DNA of 61,780 nt, taken from positions 1 to 61,780 of the forward strand of contig JAFGVM010000066.1 in the NCBI GenBank assembly GCA_016937995.1. Direction: 5' to 3'. The stretch's first letter is position 1. Each line of letters opens with the position of its first letter. A model generated the notes under the pieces. The model was not told where the DNA came from. It saw only the letters and a program-made list of their open reading frames with translations, and did not search any database. Made by a program: the position numbers and the translations under genes. The stretch comes from Candidatus Delongbacteria bacterium. Its GTDB lineage: Bacteria > UBA4055. Below are positions 53,847 through 61,780 of this stretch, piece after piece.

Positions 53847-54819
53847 ATTTAATAATCCTGAATATTTTTATCTGTTTTTTGTACTCATAGTTGCTACGAT
53901 ATATCGTTTTTCAAGAAGAAGATATCCAAGCTTAAGATATTCATCAATAAGACCTCTGAAAAATTCAAAACCAACTCTTAGAACAAGAGTTATTTTGTTA
54001 CCGGACATTATAAAATTAGCTGCCATTACATTGTTCATTTTTGCATTAGCAAGACCACAATCAACCTCAGAATCTTCAGAGACAATAACGGAAGGTATTG
54101 ATATAGTAATAGCTCTTGATATCTCCACTTCAATGCTGGCGCAAGATTTTAAACCTGATAGATTTAGAGCATCGTTGGAGGTTGCAAAAGAGTTTATTAA
54201 GGGAAGGCAGAATGATAGAATAGGTTTTGTTGTATTCGCAGGTGAATCATATACTCAATGTCCTTTAACTACAGATTATAATATTCTTTATGAGCTATCG
54301 GATAAAATCAAAATGGGTATTATTGAAGATGGAACTGCTATAGGTACGGCAATAATTAATTCAATTAACAGACTGAAAGAAAGCAAATCTAAAAGTAAAG
54401 TTATAATATTGCTTACTGATGGAGAAAACAATAAAGGTGAGATCGAACCAGAAACTGCAGCACAGGCAGCAGAAGCCTTAGGTATAAGGATATACTCTAT
54501 TGGAATTGGGAAAGATAGAGCTCCTTATCCATTTAAAGATATGTTCGGCAATACAAGATTGAGAGAGATAGATTTTAAAATAGATGAAGAAATGATGGTT
54601 AGTATTGCTGAAACAACCGGTGGTAAATATTTTAGAGCTCAGGATAAAGAGAAGTTAGAAAAAATATACGAAGAGATAGACAAACTTGAAAAAACAAAAA
54701 TAAAGATAAAATCCTATAAAAGATTCAATGAAAAATTCGAACAGTTTCTTCTTCCGGGTATTATTCTTTTACTCTTATCACTCGTCTTAGAAAATACATA
54801 CTTTGCGAAAAAACCCTGA
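53839..54819 (+). CDS. batA: BatA-like VWA-domain membrane protein
   Basis: Protein of 326 residues. An N-terminal membrane segment precedes RYSSIRPL and an additional helix near 55-70. The VWA domain (about 90-290) has the MIDAS motif DISTS, plus TDGENNKG and a conserved Thr (CPLTTDYN). A C-terminal helix anchors it. This is the classic BatA/BatB layout. The TGA stop overlaps the ATG of the next small ORF (TGATG). The TGA here is a true stop because the protein is complete. Confidence 0.9.
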   Translation: MFKFNNPEYFYLFFVLIVATIYRFSRRRYPSLRYSSIRPLKNSKPTLRTRVILLPDIIKLAAITLFIFALARPQSTSESSETITEGIDIVIALDISTSMLAQDFKPDRFRASLEVAKEFIKGRQNDRIGFVVFAGESYTQCPLTTDYNILYELSDKIKMGIIEDGTAIGTAIINSINRLKESKSKSKVIILLTDGENNKGEIEPETAAQAAEALGIRIYSIGIGKDRAPYPFKDMFGNTRLREIDFKIDEEMMVSIAETTGGKYFRAQDKEKLEKIYEEIDKLEKTKIKIKSYKRFNEKFEQFLLPGIILLLLSLVLENTYFAKKP

Positions 54820-55043
54820 TGTTTAAATTTAACAAAAACAGTATCATAGGAACTCTGCTGATAGGATATTCTATCTATGACGAGATAGTATTGTTCATAA
54901 ATAAGATATCGCTTGATAAAATCAAAGATATACCTTCTGGAGATTTTCCAATAATGTTCATGTCGTTATTAAATGTATGTATTTTTACGGCCGGTATAAT
55001 TTTTATTCGAAGATCAACTAAAAGAGCAAATAAGAGTGATTGA
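54819..55043 (+). CDS. Small two-helix membrane protein, function unknown
   Basis: Protein of 74 residues whose start overlaps the batA stop by one base, so it is probably translationally coupled. Hydrophobic stretches near 8-25 and 47-64 suggest two membrane helices, followed by a basic end RRSTKRANKSD. It begins with the same MFKFN as BatA, including near-identical DNA (ATGTTTAAATTTAA). I do not recognise the family. Confidence 0.55.
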   Translation: MFKFNKNSIIGTLLIGYSIYDEIVLFINKISLDKIKDIPSGDFPIMFMSLLNVCIFTAGIIFIRRSTKRANKSD

Positions 55044-55197
55044 TAATCTATCACCCTTTGAGTGTTTATTATAATATTGATTTTATTCAAAATCGTATTT
55101 ATATTACAAACGTCATAAATTATAAAATTTAAATAAATATAAATATTAAGATTTCTTTTCAGATATTTTTATAGATGAAATTAAATATTGAGAAAAA

Positions 55198-55965
55198 ATG
55201 AAAAAGGTTGGTACAATATCTATCTTATATCTAGAAGATGATGATTTAGATGTGGATATTATTAGAATGACAATCGCAGAAGGGAACTTTAAATTCAATT
55301 TAACACATGTAAAAAATAAATATGAATTTAAGACTGCTTTAAGGACAATGAATTATGATGTCATTATAGCAGATAATAATTTGCCCGATATGGATAGTTA
55401 TGATATTTTATCTATGATCAATGAAAGTAATTCCAATATTCCTCTGATAATATTAGCTGGTGTTCTTGATGAGGAAGATGCTATAAAAATACTAAAATAT
55501 GGTGCAAGTGATTATATACACAAAGAAAAGCTTTATAAACTTTTGCCATCAATAGTCAAAGTTATAGATGAATCTCATAAGACAAAAAAAGAGAAAATAA
55601 TTCAGGAGGAAATTAGACAGTCTGAGGAGAATCTATCTACAATTTTTCATGAATTGCTAGATGTAATATTTGTATTTGACTTAAAGGATACTTCGATAAT
55701 TAATGTTAACCAGGCAATAAAAAAGAATTTGGGGTATAATAGAAATAATGTAATAGGAAAGAGTATATTTTCATTGTTGCTGGATGAAATGAAAAATTCT
55801 GACAGGAAAAACTACATAAAAAATTTAATTACTTACGGATATATTATTGAAAACAGAAAATTTAAAGATAAAAATGGGAATTCCTGCGATATGGAAGTTG
55901 TGATAAAAATTATTCCATGGGGAAATGATAAAGTAGGATTAGGAACATTGAGAAAAATATTATAA
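55198..55965 (+). CDS. Response regulator with REC and PAS domains
   Basis: Protein of 255 residues. REC domain (1-125): acidic pocket LEDDDLD, phospho-acceptor Asp59 in IIADNNLPD, switch region and conserved Lys in YIHKEKL. After a short coiled segment a PAS domain (about 140-250) follows: FHELLDVIFVFDLKDTSIINVNQAIKKNLGY. There is no output or kinase domain, so it probably signals through protein contacts. A bidirectional terminator follows. Confidence 0.85.
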   Translation: MKKVGTISILYLEDDDLDVDIIRMTIAEGNFKFNLTHVKNKYEFKTALRTMNYDVIIADNNLPDMDSYDILSMINESNSNIPLIILAGVLDEEDAIKILKYGASDYIHKEKLYKLLPSIVKVIDESHKTKKEKIIQEEIRQSEENLSTIFHELLDVIFVFDLKDTSIINVNQAIKKNLGYNRNNVIGKSIFSLLLDEMKNSDRKNYIKNLITYGYIIENRKFKDKNGNSCDMEVVIKIIPWGNDKVGLGTLRKIL

Positions 55966-55984
55966 AGATATTACATAACACAAT

Positions 55985-56014
55985 AAAAAAAGCGGATATT
56001 AATCCGCTTTTTTT
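55985..56014. terminator. Bidirectional rho-independent terminator
   Basis: AGCGGAT (55991-55997), loop ATTA, ATCCGCT (56002-56008), flanked by A6 and T8. It separates the response-regulator gene from the convergent barrel gene. Confidence 0.9.
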
Positions 56015-56029
56015 TATTAGTCATTATCA

Positions 56030-57310
56030 TTAGAAACAGTACTTTAAAGTTGTTCCCAGTTTCATAATCATATCTTCAGGATGATCCTGATTTGATAGGT
56101 CCATTACTCTTGCGTAACCTACGTCAGGTAAGAAGAATGCCATGTAAGGAATAATATCAAGGCTTTCATACATTGTTATCTTTGCTTTAAGATCGAATTC
56201 CGTTCCCTGATACATTGCATCAGATACTTTACCATAATTCTGGTCGAACATGAACACACCAAGACCACCGGTTAATGTCAAGTTGTCTTTTAACTTATAG
56301 TCAACAAATACTGAAGGAAGAGCTACACCGAGTTCTTGGTACAGGTCGAAATCCATTGGATTCCTTTCTGCAATTCCATCAGGAGTCTGGTTTATAATTT
56401 CTAAACCTGTATCGTAGAATGGTGCGTAAGTTTCAAAATTTTCATACATTGTTTGACATCCTCGGTATAAAAAGTTTGCCCTTAATGATAATTTGCTGTC
56501 TACTTCAAATGATGATTTCAGACTAAAACCAGTTCCGGTTTTATCCGGATCATGTGGCTGGCTGAAAGTAGCAGGATCACCATCAATAACATCGTAATCG
56601 TAATATCTGTTGTTTACAACAAATTGAGCATCGAATTTGATTTTACCATAGTTGCCTATGACTCTTGGTGCTACAAAGATGCTAACTTCATCTCTGTTAA
56701 CAGTCAAAACCGGGATATTGTACTCTTCTCTTGTAAAAACTAAATAATTAGATAAACCAAGAGTGACTTTTTCGTTTAGATCATAAGTTAATCCAAGTGC
56801 GAAGAAAGTTGTACCATAGCTATAAGTATTCTCGTTAATGTTTACTTCATCAAGATCATAAGGTGCGAACCAACCAAGATCAACATTATACTTATTGAAC
56901 CTTCCATTCCATAGGATACCTGCAACATCAGCATTGAAAATGAATCCATGAGGATCTTGGTAAGGAAGAAGTCCGATTGTAATCTTGTGGTCTTCGTTAG
57001 GAATGATGCTCAGGTAGAGGTTTTTTGTTTCGGTATTTATTCCATCTGTACCTAGATCAGCGCTTGGATTTGTACCAAACTGAATATCACCAACTTCAAA
57101 TACCGCTTTAACAATCAGATTATCATTGATATTATAGTCAACGAACGGTCTGAATCTCAGGTCGGCTTTTTTGTCGTAGATCTGTGTGTCAGCATCGGTT
57201 GAGTTCAAATTTTGCAATTCAGAACGTACTCTCATATTCATTCCGAATTTTATTTGAGCAAAAGCCATCGCTAATGACACCAGTATCAAGATTGAAAGAA
57301 GCTTTTTCAT
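56030..57310 (-). CDS. Outer-membrane beta-barrel protein, paralogue 1
   Basis: Protein of 426 residues: signal peptide (1-19), then alternating strands with conserved turns (FGMNMRVRSELQNLN, VDYNINDNLIVKAVFEVGDIQFG, GTDGINTETKNLYLSI) and an ending in Phe, as in outer-membrane barrels. It is homologous along its whole length to the next upstream gene. It lacks recognisable porin-family names; the DGINTETKNLYL block marks a barrel type that I cannot assign to a substrate. Confidence 0.75.
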   Translation of the reverse strand: MKKLLSILILVSLAMAFAQIKFGMNMRVRSELQNLNSTDADTQIYDKKADLRFRPFVDYNINDNLIVKAVFEVGDIQFGTNPSADLGTDGINTETKNLYLSIIPNEDHKITIGLLPYQDPHGFIFNADVAGILWNGRFNKYNVDLGWFAPYDLDEVNINENTYSYGTTFFALGLTYDLNEKVTLGLSNYLVFTREEYNIPVLTVNRDEVSIFVAPRVIGNYGKIKFDAQFVVNNRYYDYDVIDGDPATFSQPHDPDKTGTGFSLKSSFEVDSKLSLRANFLYRGCQTMYENFETYAPFYDTGLEIINQTPDGIAERNPMDFDLYQELGVALPSVFVDYKLKDNLTLTGGLGVFMFDQNYGKVSDAMYQGTEFDLKAKITMYESLDIIPYMAFFLPDVGYARVMDLSNQDHPEDMIMKLGTTLKYCF

Positions 57311-57346
57311 AGTGTTTTCCTTTTTATTTTAGATTTTTTTATATCG

Positions 57347-58660
57347 CTAAAGATTTGTTTTCAACGTCATTCCAACTTTGAAGAACATATCCGCTTCACC
57401 TGAGTAATCGTACCACTCACCAGGGAACATAACAGCTAAATATGGAAGAAACGAAACTTTTTCATATAGCTTAATGTCAGCTTTAAGATCTACTTCAGTT
57501 CCAATCCAAGATTCAGGTCTATACATACCGTCACTTCCCAAGATAAGCAATTCAACTGGAGTAGTTGCATGTCCTGCTCCGAATGTAAGTTTGATTCCCT
57601 CTTTGATCTTATAGTCAAAGAAAATCGAAGGAAGGATTATACCGACAGTATTGAAACTGCTTATTGGACTGAAAACATTGTTACCGATATTGTTCATTCC
57701 ATATCCTGTCTCTGTAAGTATTTCTAATCCAGTTTCATAGTAAGTTACATTTTGATAACCGAAATAAGTATCATATCCACCTTCTGATGAGCTGTCACCA
57801 TCTCTGAACAAGAAATTGAATCTTGCACAAGTTTTACTATCAATTTTATAATTTGTCTTTAGACTGAAAAGAATTCCTGTAGATTCAGCACCAAAATCCT
57901 CTTCAGAACCGCTTATTATGTCAAGGTCAGGACGTTTATTGGTTGCAGCCAATACAGTTTCTATGTGGAAATTATTGAAAGTTCCTGAGAAATATGGTGC
58001 AAACCACAAGTTTATTGATGTTTCATGAATATTAGGATCAGCAGTCTTTTCTCTTACAAATTCTGATAAAGAGTTAAAACCAACTTTCATATTTTTATCG
58101 ATGTCATAGTTAAAGTCACCAATCAATACAGAATTTCCAAAACTATAGGTTGCCCCATCAATAATATCCTCATTATCATCAACAGGTACAAACCAAGCAA
58201 GTTTGGAAGTGAATTTTTCTCTGTAAACATTTGACCAAGAAATACCGGCAAGATCAGAATCTAATATTACTCTGTGAAAGTCCCTGTATGGTTGCAGACC
58301 TAGGATGACTTTATTATCTTTGTTAGGGGTAATTTCCAAATAAAGATTCTTTGTTTCAATGTTTACTCCGTCAGTTCCAAGACCACCACCGGAAATACTA
58401 TCTCCAAACTGTATGTCGCCGATCTCAAAGATCGCCTTGGCTGAAATGTAGTTATTTTTTCTGTAGCTGATCCATGGTTTGAACCTTAGATCAACAAGTC
58501 TTTGCCATGGCTGAGAATCGTAATAGATAGATAGGTTGCCATTCGAGTCCGTCATGTTGTACATCTCTGATCTCGTTCTTAGGGACATTCCGTTCTCAAG
58601 TTGAGCATTTGCCATAATCACAAACAGTGCAACAAAGGCAAAAGCTGTTAACTTCTTCAT
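57347..58660 (-). CDS. Outer-membrane beta-barrel protein, paralogue 2
   Basis: Protein of 437 residues with a signal peptide (1-19, ending ANAQ). It shares with the downstream copy the sequence of features: GMSLRTRSEMYNM, FEIGDIQFGDS, GTDGVNIETKNLYLEI, LGLQPYRDFHR. It arose by tandem duplication and the two are 36 bases apart, so they are probably co-transcribed from the promoter at 58747-58775. Likely a passive channel; substrate unknown. It ends LKTNL rather than in Phe. Confidence 0.75.
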   Translation of the reverse strand: MKKLTAFAFVALFVIMANAQLENGMSLRTRSEMYNMTDSNGNLSIYYDSQPWQRLVDLRFKPWISYRKNNYISAKAIFEIGDIQFGDSISGGGLGTDGVNIETKNLYLEITPNKDNKVILGLQPYRDFHRVILDSDLAGISWSNVYREKFTSKLAWFVPVDDNEDIIDGATYSFGNSVLIGDFNYDIDKNMKVGFNSLSEFVREKTADPNIHETSINLWFAPYFSGTFNNFHIETVLAATNKRPDLDIISGSEEDFGAESTGILFSLKTNYKIDSKTCARFNFLFRDGDSSSEGGYDTYFGYQNVTYYETGLEILTETGYGMNNIGNNVFSPISSFNTVGIILPSIFFDYKIKEGIKLTFGAGHATTPVELLILGSDGMYRPESWIGTEVDLKADIKLYEKVSFLPYLAVMFPGEWYDYSGEADMFFKVGMTLKTNL

Positions 58661-58746
58661 AAGATCTCCGTTTTCGCTATATTAATATTATATCATACAT
58701 TAATAAATGAAAGCTTGCTCCATAATGAAAGCTCTCATTTCGATAC

Positions 58747-58775
58747 AATTTAACAAGAGCAGTCAAGCTTGTCAA
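58747..58775 (-). promoter_or_regulatory. Promoter of the two barrel genes
   Basis: On the minus strand TTGACA (58770-58775), a 17-base spacer and TAAATT (58747-58752). This leaves an 80-base leader before the start at 58660; a TATAAT-like box nearer the gene is an alternative. Confidence 0.5.
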
Positions 58776-58846
58776 GTAAAAAATATATACTTTTGCCATG
58801 TTTGCTCTAGAATAAAATTTGAAGTCAAAATTAAGCCTTACTTAAC

Positions 58847-58876
58847 TTGACAATGTAGGTATTAATTTCGTACTTT
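58847..58876 (+). promoter_or_regulatory. Promoter of the nucleotidyltransferase gene
   Basis: TTGACA (58847-58852), an 18-base spacer and TACTTT (58871-58876). The start codon lies only 9 bases further on and no ribosome binding site is visible, so the transcript may be nearly leaderless. Confidence 0.45.
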
Positions 58877-58884
58877 ACTCCTAC

Positions 58885-60297
58885 ATGAGTATAGCGGATG
58901 ATGAAAACATATTTGAGATAATAAGCGACATAGCTCTGCAGGAAAACGTTAAAGTATTTTTAGTCGGAGGTTATGTTCGTGATATTATGTTGGATAGACG
59001 ATCAAACGATATTGATTTCGTTGTGGAAGGAGATTCTTTACAATTTGCGAGAATAGTTGCGAAAAGATTAAATAGAAAAAAAGTTGTTGAATTTCCCAAA
59101 TTCCAAACCTCGAAATTAAGCTATAAAGAATATGATTTGGAGTTTGTAACTGCAAGAAAAGAAAGTTATTTAGAAAATTCAAGAAATCCTGAGGTTGAAA
59201 AGAGTAATTTGCCTGAAGACCTAAAAAGAAGAGATTTTACGATAAACACACTTGCTATTGATTTAAATGACAGGGAAAACATCATAAATTTGTTTAACGG
59301 TATAGAGGATATCAAAAGCAGAATAATTAGAACCCCTTTAGACCCTGATATTACTTATTCTGATGATCCATTAAGAATGCTTAGAGCCGTTAGATTTGCT
59401 TCAAGGTTTAATTTTAAAATAGAAAAAGAGTCTTTTGAAGCGATAAAAAGGAACGCAAGCAGGTTGGATATTGTGTCCGAAGAAAGAATTAGTGATGAAT
59501 TTTTTAAGATACTGCTGTCTGATTATCCTGTGAAAGGTATTTATTTACTCGACCAAGCAGGATTACTTGAAACAATTTTGCCTGAACTGTCACAGCTGAA
59601 AGGAATAGAAATTTTAGATGGCACAGGGCATAAAGACAACTTTATTCATACTCTGAAAGTTTTAAATAACATCTCAAAGATAACAAAGAGCCTAAAACTT
59701 AGATTGTCTGCACTTATGCATGATATTGGCAAACCAAAATCAAAATACTTCAAGAAGGGTGTAGGTTGGACATTCCACGGTCATGATGATGTTGGAGTAA
59801 AGATTTTTACTGAGATCGCAAAAAGACTGAAGTGGCCAAATGATATTACAGAATACGTTTCAAAGATGATAAACCTACACCATAGACCCATATCCTTGAC
59901 AAAAGAGGAAGTTACAGATTCAGGAGTTAGAAGATTTTTATTCGAAGGTGGGGAGTTAGTTGATGATCTAATGCTTTTATGCAGAGCGGATATCACTACA
60001 TCGAACAAAAAAAAATTAAATAATTACCTTGATAATTTCGATAAACTTTCCGAAAAATTAATAGTTGTTGAAGAGAAGGATAAACTGAGGAACTTTAAAC
60101 CACCGGTCAATGGTATAGACATTATGAACGAGTTTTCCATAAATGAAGGTCCTATTATCGGGCAGATAAAGAAAGAGATCGTTGACTCAATAATAAACGG
60201 CTCCATTCCAAATGAAAAAGAAGCAGCGATGAATCTGCTTAAAAAAATAAAAGCAAGAATTGAAAAAAAATCAAACTTACATATCAAGAAGGTATAA
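58885..60297 (+). CDS. cca: CCA-adding/poly(A) polymerase-like nucleotidyltransferase with HD domain
   Basis: Protein of 470 residues. Nucleotidyltransferase head with GGYVRD and the catalytic DIDFVVEG (DxD) near residues 31-52, RRDFTINTLAID, and DPLRMLRAVRFASRF (ATP/CTP-binding motif). A C-terminal HD phosphohydrolase-like domain has LMHDIGKPK and FHGHDDVG. It builds or repairs the CCA end of tRNAs. This fits the tRNA-Sec gene, which lacks an encoded CCA. A pure poly(A) polymerase activity cannot be excluded. Confidence 0.9.
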   Translation: MSIADDENIFEIISDIALQENVKVFLVGGYVRDIMLDRRSNDIDFVVEGDSLQFARIVAKRLNRKKVVEFPKFQTSKLSYKEYDLEFVTARKESYLENSRNPEVEKSNLPEDLKRRDFTINTLAIDLNDRENIINLFNGIEDIKSRIIRTPLDPDITYSDDPLRMLRAVRFASRFNFKIEKESFEAIKRNASRLDIVSEERISDEFFKILLSDYPVKGIYLLDQAGLLETILPELSQLKGIEILDGTGHKDNFIHTLKVLNNISKITKSLKLRLSALMHDIGKPKSKYFKKGVGWTFHGHDDVGVKIFTEIAKRLKWPNDITEYVSKMINLHHRPISLTKEEVTDSGVRRFLFEGGELVDDLMLLCRADITTSNKKKLNNYLDNFDKLSEKLIVVEEKDKLRNFKPPVNGIDIMNEFSINEGPIIGQIKKEIVDSIINGSIPNEKEAAMNLLKKIKARIEKKSNLHIKKV

Positions 60298-60298
60298 T

Positions 60299-61627
60299 GT
60301 GAATGACGTAAGAGATGAGAAGAGAAAAATAAGTGCCAGTGACAGCGATATCTTTTCCATAAGCAGTGAAGAAAGTTTCTTCAATAATATTGCTGAAATT
60401 GAAGATCTGAGGAGTGTGGTTCCTACTCATGAAGAAACTGCAAATAAAAAACTGCAGGAGGTATTGAGTGTAACTGAAAAATTAATGACAACTTACAATA
60501 AAGATGAAATATTTGATCTCATAATTTCAAAGTCCATAAGATTAACTGGAGCAGAGAGAGGATATCTTATATTGATCGGAGACAATAATGAGCTTGAAGT
60601 TTCATATGCTCTCAAAATGGATTCAGAATCACCTGAAGATTCTTTAAAAGAAATATCGTCAACTGTTATAAATAAGGTTATCAGTGATAAAGAAGTCATC
60701 ATAGTCAAGGATGCGCTGAAGGACCAGGAATATGAGGTGAAAAGAAGTATTATCAATCTTAAGTTAAAATCTATCATGTGCGTTCCTATGATAAAAGAAG
60801 ATGTGGTCATAGGTATTATTTATGTTGAAAATAGAACAATTCCCGGAATTTTCAATTCAGAATCAGGAGAAATTTTAAAATTTTTTGGTAATCAGTGTGC
60901 TGTAGCCTTAGAAAATTTAGATCTTCTTGAAGAGAATAAGAGATATGCTTTAACTCTTGAAAAGCAGGTTCAAGAGAGAACTAGCGAGTTGGAATATGAA
61001 AAAAGTTTCGTTGAAAAGATAATAGATAATGTAGGTGAGATCCTGATAACTGTGAACCAGGACCTTATTATTCAGAAATCAAACATTGCTCTGAAATTGC
61101 TCGGTATGAATTCAAAAAACATAAAAGGAATGCATTTAAGTCAGTTTTATGAAAGTGAGTCATTTAAAAAAATTGAAGAAGCTATTTTGGGGGGTAAAAA
61201 CGCTTCGAATATTTCTTGCTATATAAAAAATATTGATGGAATAAAGATCCATTTTTCCGCAACGATAACACATATTACTGAGAATGGAAAAATATCCAGT
61301 TCTATCATAATAAACAAGGATATGACAGAAGTAGAAAAATATGAAAATGAAAGATTGGCAAAAAATGCTCTAGAATCTATCACGAAAGCAGCTGTTACAG
61401 CGAATGATCAAATCAATACTCCTCTCGGAGTTATAATTGGAAGAGCTACGATCCTTTCATCTTTTTTGCCTGAAGATTCCAAATTTCAAAAAAATCTTGA
61501 AATTATAAAAGAGCAGTCGTACAGAATAAAAGAAACTTTGAATGAAATGAAAGAAATAACAAAAATTGAAGATAAAGACTATAAATTAGACGGTATAAAA
61601 ATGATCAACCTTGATCAAAAGAAATAA
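60299..61627 (+). CDS. GAF-PAS sensor protein with degenerate kinase end
   Basis: GTG 60299 is chosen: AGAAGG lies just ahead and it follows the previous stop by one base; an upstream TTG at 60260 would overlap that gene. Protein of 442 residues: GAF domain (about 55-215, RLTGAERGYLILIGDNNE, IMCVPMIKEDVVIGIIYVENR), a coiled coil (EKQVQERTSELEYEKSF), a PAS domain (about 243-350), and a DHp-like helix pair. The position of the phospho-accepting His is filled by Asp (NDQINTPLG instead of HEINNPLG), and no ATP-binding domain follows before the stop. It probably senses a ligand and acts by protein interaction, or is a decayed histidine kinase. Confidence 0.8.
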   Translation: MNDVRDEKRKISASDSDIFSISSEESFFNNIAEIEDLRSVVPTHEETANKKLQEVLSVTEKLMTTYNKDEIFDLIISKSIRLTGAERGYLILIGDNNELEVSYALKMDSESPEDSLKEISSTVINKVISDKEVIIVKDALKDQEYEVKRSIINLKLKSIMCVPMIKEDVVIGIIYVENRTIPGIFNSESGEILKFFGNQCAVALENLDLLEENKRYALTLEKQVQERTSELEYEKSFVEKIIDNVGEILITVNQDLIIQKSNIALKLLGMNSKNIKGMHLSQFYESESFKKIEEAILGGKNASNISCYIKNIDGIKIHFSATITHITENGKISSSIIINKDMTEVEKYENERLAKNALESITKAAVTANDQINTPLGVIIGRATILSSFLPEDSKFQKNLEIIKEQSYRIKETLNEMKEITKIEDKDYKLDGIKMINLDQKK

Positions 61628-61780
61628 GAAAACACATAGAAAACATTTTAAATATAGTGAATGATCCGGGAATAGACTTTATGGAATTAGAGTCTAAAGT
61701 ACGTTGGGGATCATAGGAATTGAGCCTAAAAACATTAGGCGAAAAAAAATCAAAAAAATATTTACAAATTACTTGACAAA
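61628..61780. other. Terminal intergenic stretch with hairpin and -35 box
   Basis: No gene is seen. GCCTAA (61724-61729)/TTAGGC (61735-61740) forms a short hairpin, and TTGACA (61773-61778) at the very end may be the -35 box of the next gene outside the window. Confidence 0.4.

Noticed and set aside
61724-61750. Terminator at the right edge
   Set aside because: The hairpin is followed by an A-run on the plus strand and has no T-run after it on either strand.
1-61780. Genome-wide reassignment of UGA to Trp or Gly
   Set aside because: Several genes of normal length end in TGA (798-800, 2547-2549, 54817-54819), other genes use TGG for Trp, and a tRNA-Sec is present. Only specific UGAs with hairpins are read through.

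Overview
The window is AT-rich and densely coded. It looks like an anaerobic Gram-negative bacterium: LptA- and LptB-type LPS export genes, a TonB-dependent receptor, outer-membrane beta-barrels, several lipoproteins, sigma-54, and many flavin/iron-sulfur electron-transfer proteins, with no oxidase or other respiratory oxygen enzyme. A BtuB receptor followed by a BtuG-like surface propeller, giant beta-helix secreted proteins and lamin-tail proteins suggest the FCB superphylum (a candidate phylum such as Delongbacteria or Cloacimonadota). That placement is an inference and is weak.

Layout. (1) 1-7.3 kb, plus strand: housekeeping and envelope genes (cyclophilin, PASTA protein, cdsA, rsfS, coaX, LptA-like, lptB, rpoN). 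(2) 7.4-17.3 kb, minus strand: a small [2Fe-2S] protein, a MATE exporter and a 2692-residue secreted beta-helix protein. (3) 17.5-43.1 kb, minus strand: about 25.6 kb of co-directional genes, the heart of the window. In transcription order: ArsR regulator, DsrE, TusA, MvhD, HdrA N-half, HdrA C-half, two FdhB/FrhB-type Fe-S proteins, MvhD, full HdrA, MvhD, FlxC-, FlxB- and FlxA-like proteins, HdrC, TusA, YeeE/YedE transporter, two rhodanese lipoproteins, a porin, a two-domain rhodanese, an FrhB-like protein and an HdrA-GltD fusion. (4) 43.4-49.7 kb: phosphoesterase, cobalamin riboswitch with btuB and a BtuG-like gene, a lamin-tail protein, and tRNA-Sec. (5) 49.7-61.8 kb: a geranylgeranyl-reductase-family flavoprotein, a MoxR/DUF58/Bat operon, a response regulator, two paralogous barrel proteins, a CCA-adding/poly(A) polymerase-like enzyme and a GAF/PAS sensor.

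The main result is that UGA is read as selenocysteine here. A tRNA with anticodon UCA and a long variable arm lies at 49584-49679. All three MvhD genes are interrupted by an in-frame TGA exactly at the Sec/Cys position of the HPGDCHY motif, each followed by a hairpin fitting the bacterial SECIS model. Two further genes of the same cluster show the same signature and, as far as I know, belong to no described selenoprotein family: a porin with one internal TGA, whose read-through product keeps a signal peptide at one end and a C-terminal Phe at the other, and a rhodanese lipoprotein whose TGA is followed by one Gly codon and a UAG.

Inferred function: a sulfur-handling system in which sulfane sulfur enters through the porin and YeeE, is carried as protein persulfide by rhodaneses, TusA and DsrE, and exchanges electrons with flavin-based bifurcating HdrA/MvhD/Flx complexes linked to NAD(P)H and ferredoxin. 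HdrC is present but no HdrB (CCG-domain heterodisulfide reductase) is, so the terminal substrate is probably not a conventional heterodisulfide. The ArsR-family regulator at the head has three cysteines, and a 12-bp motif occurs both in its own promoter and in front of dsrE.
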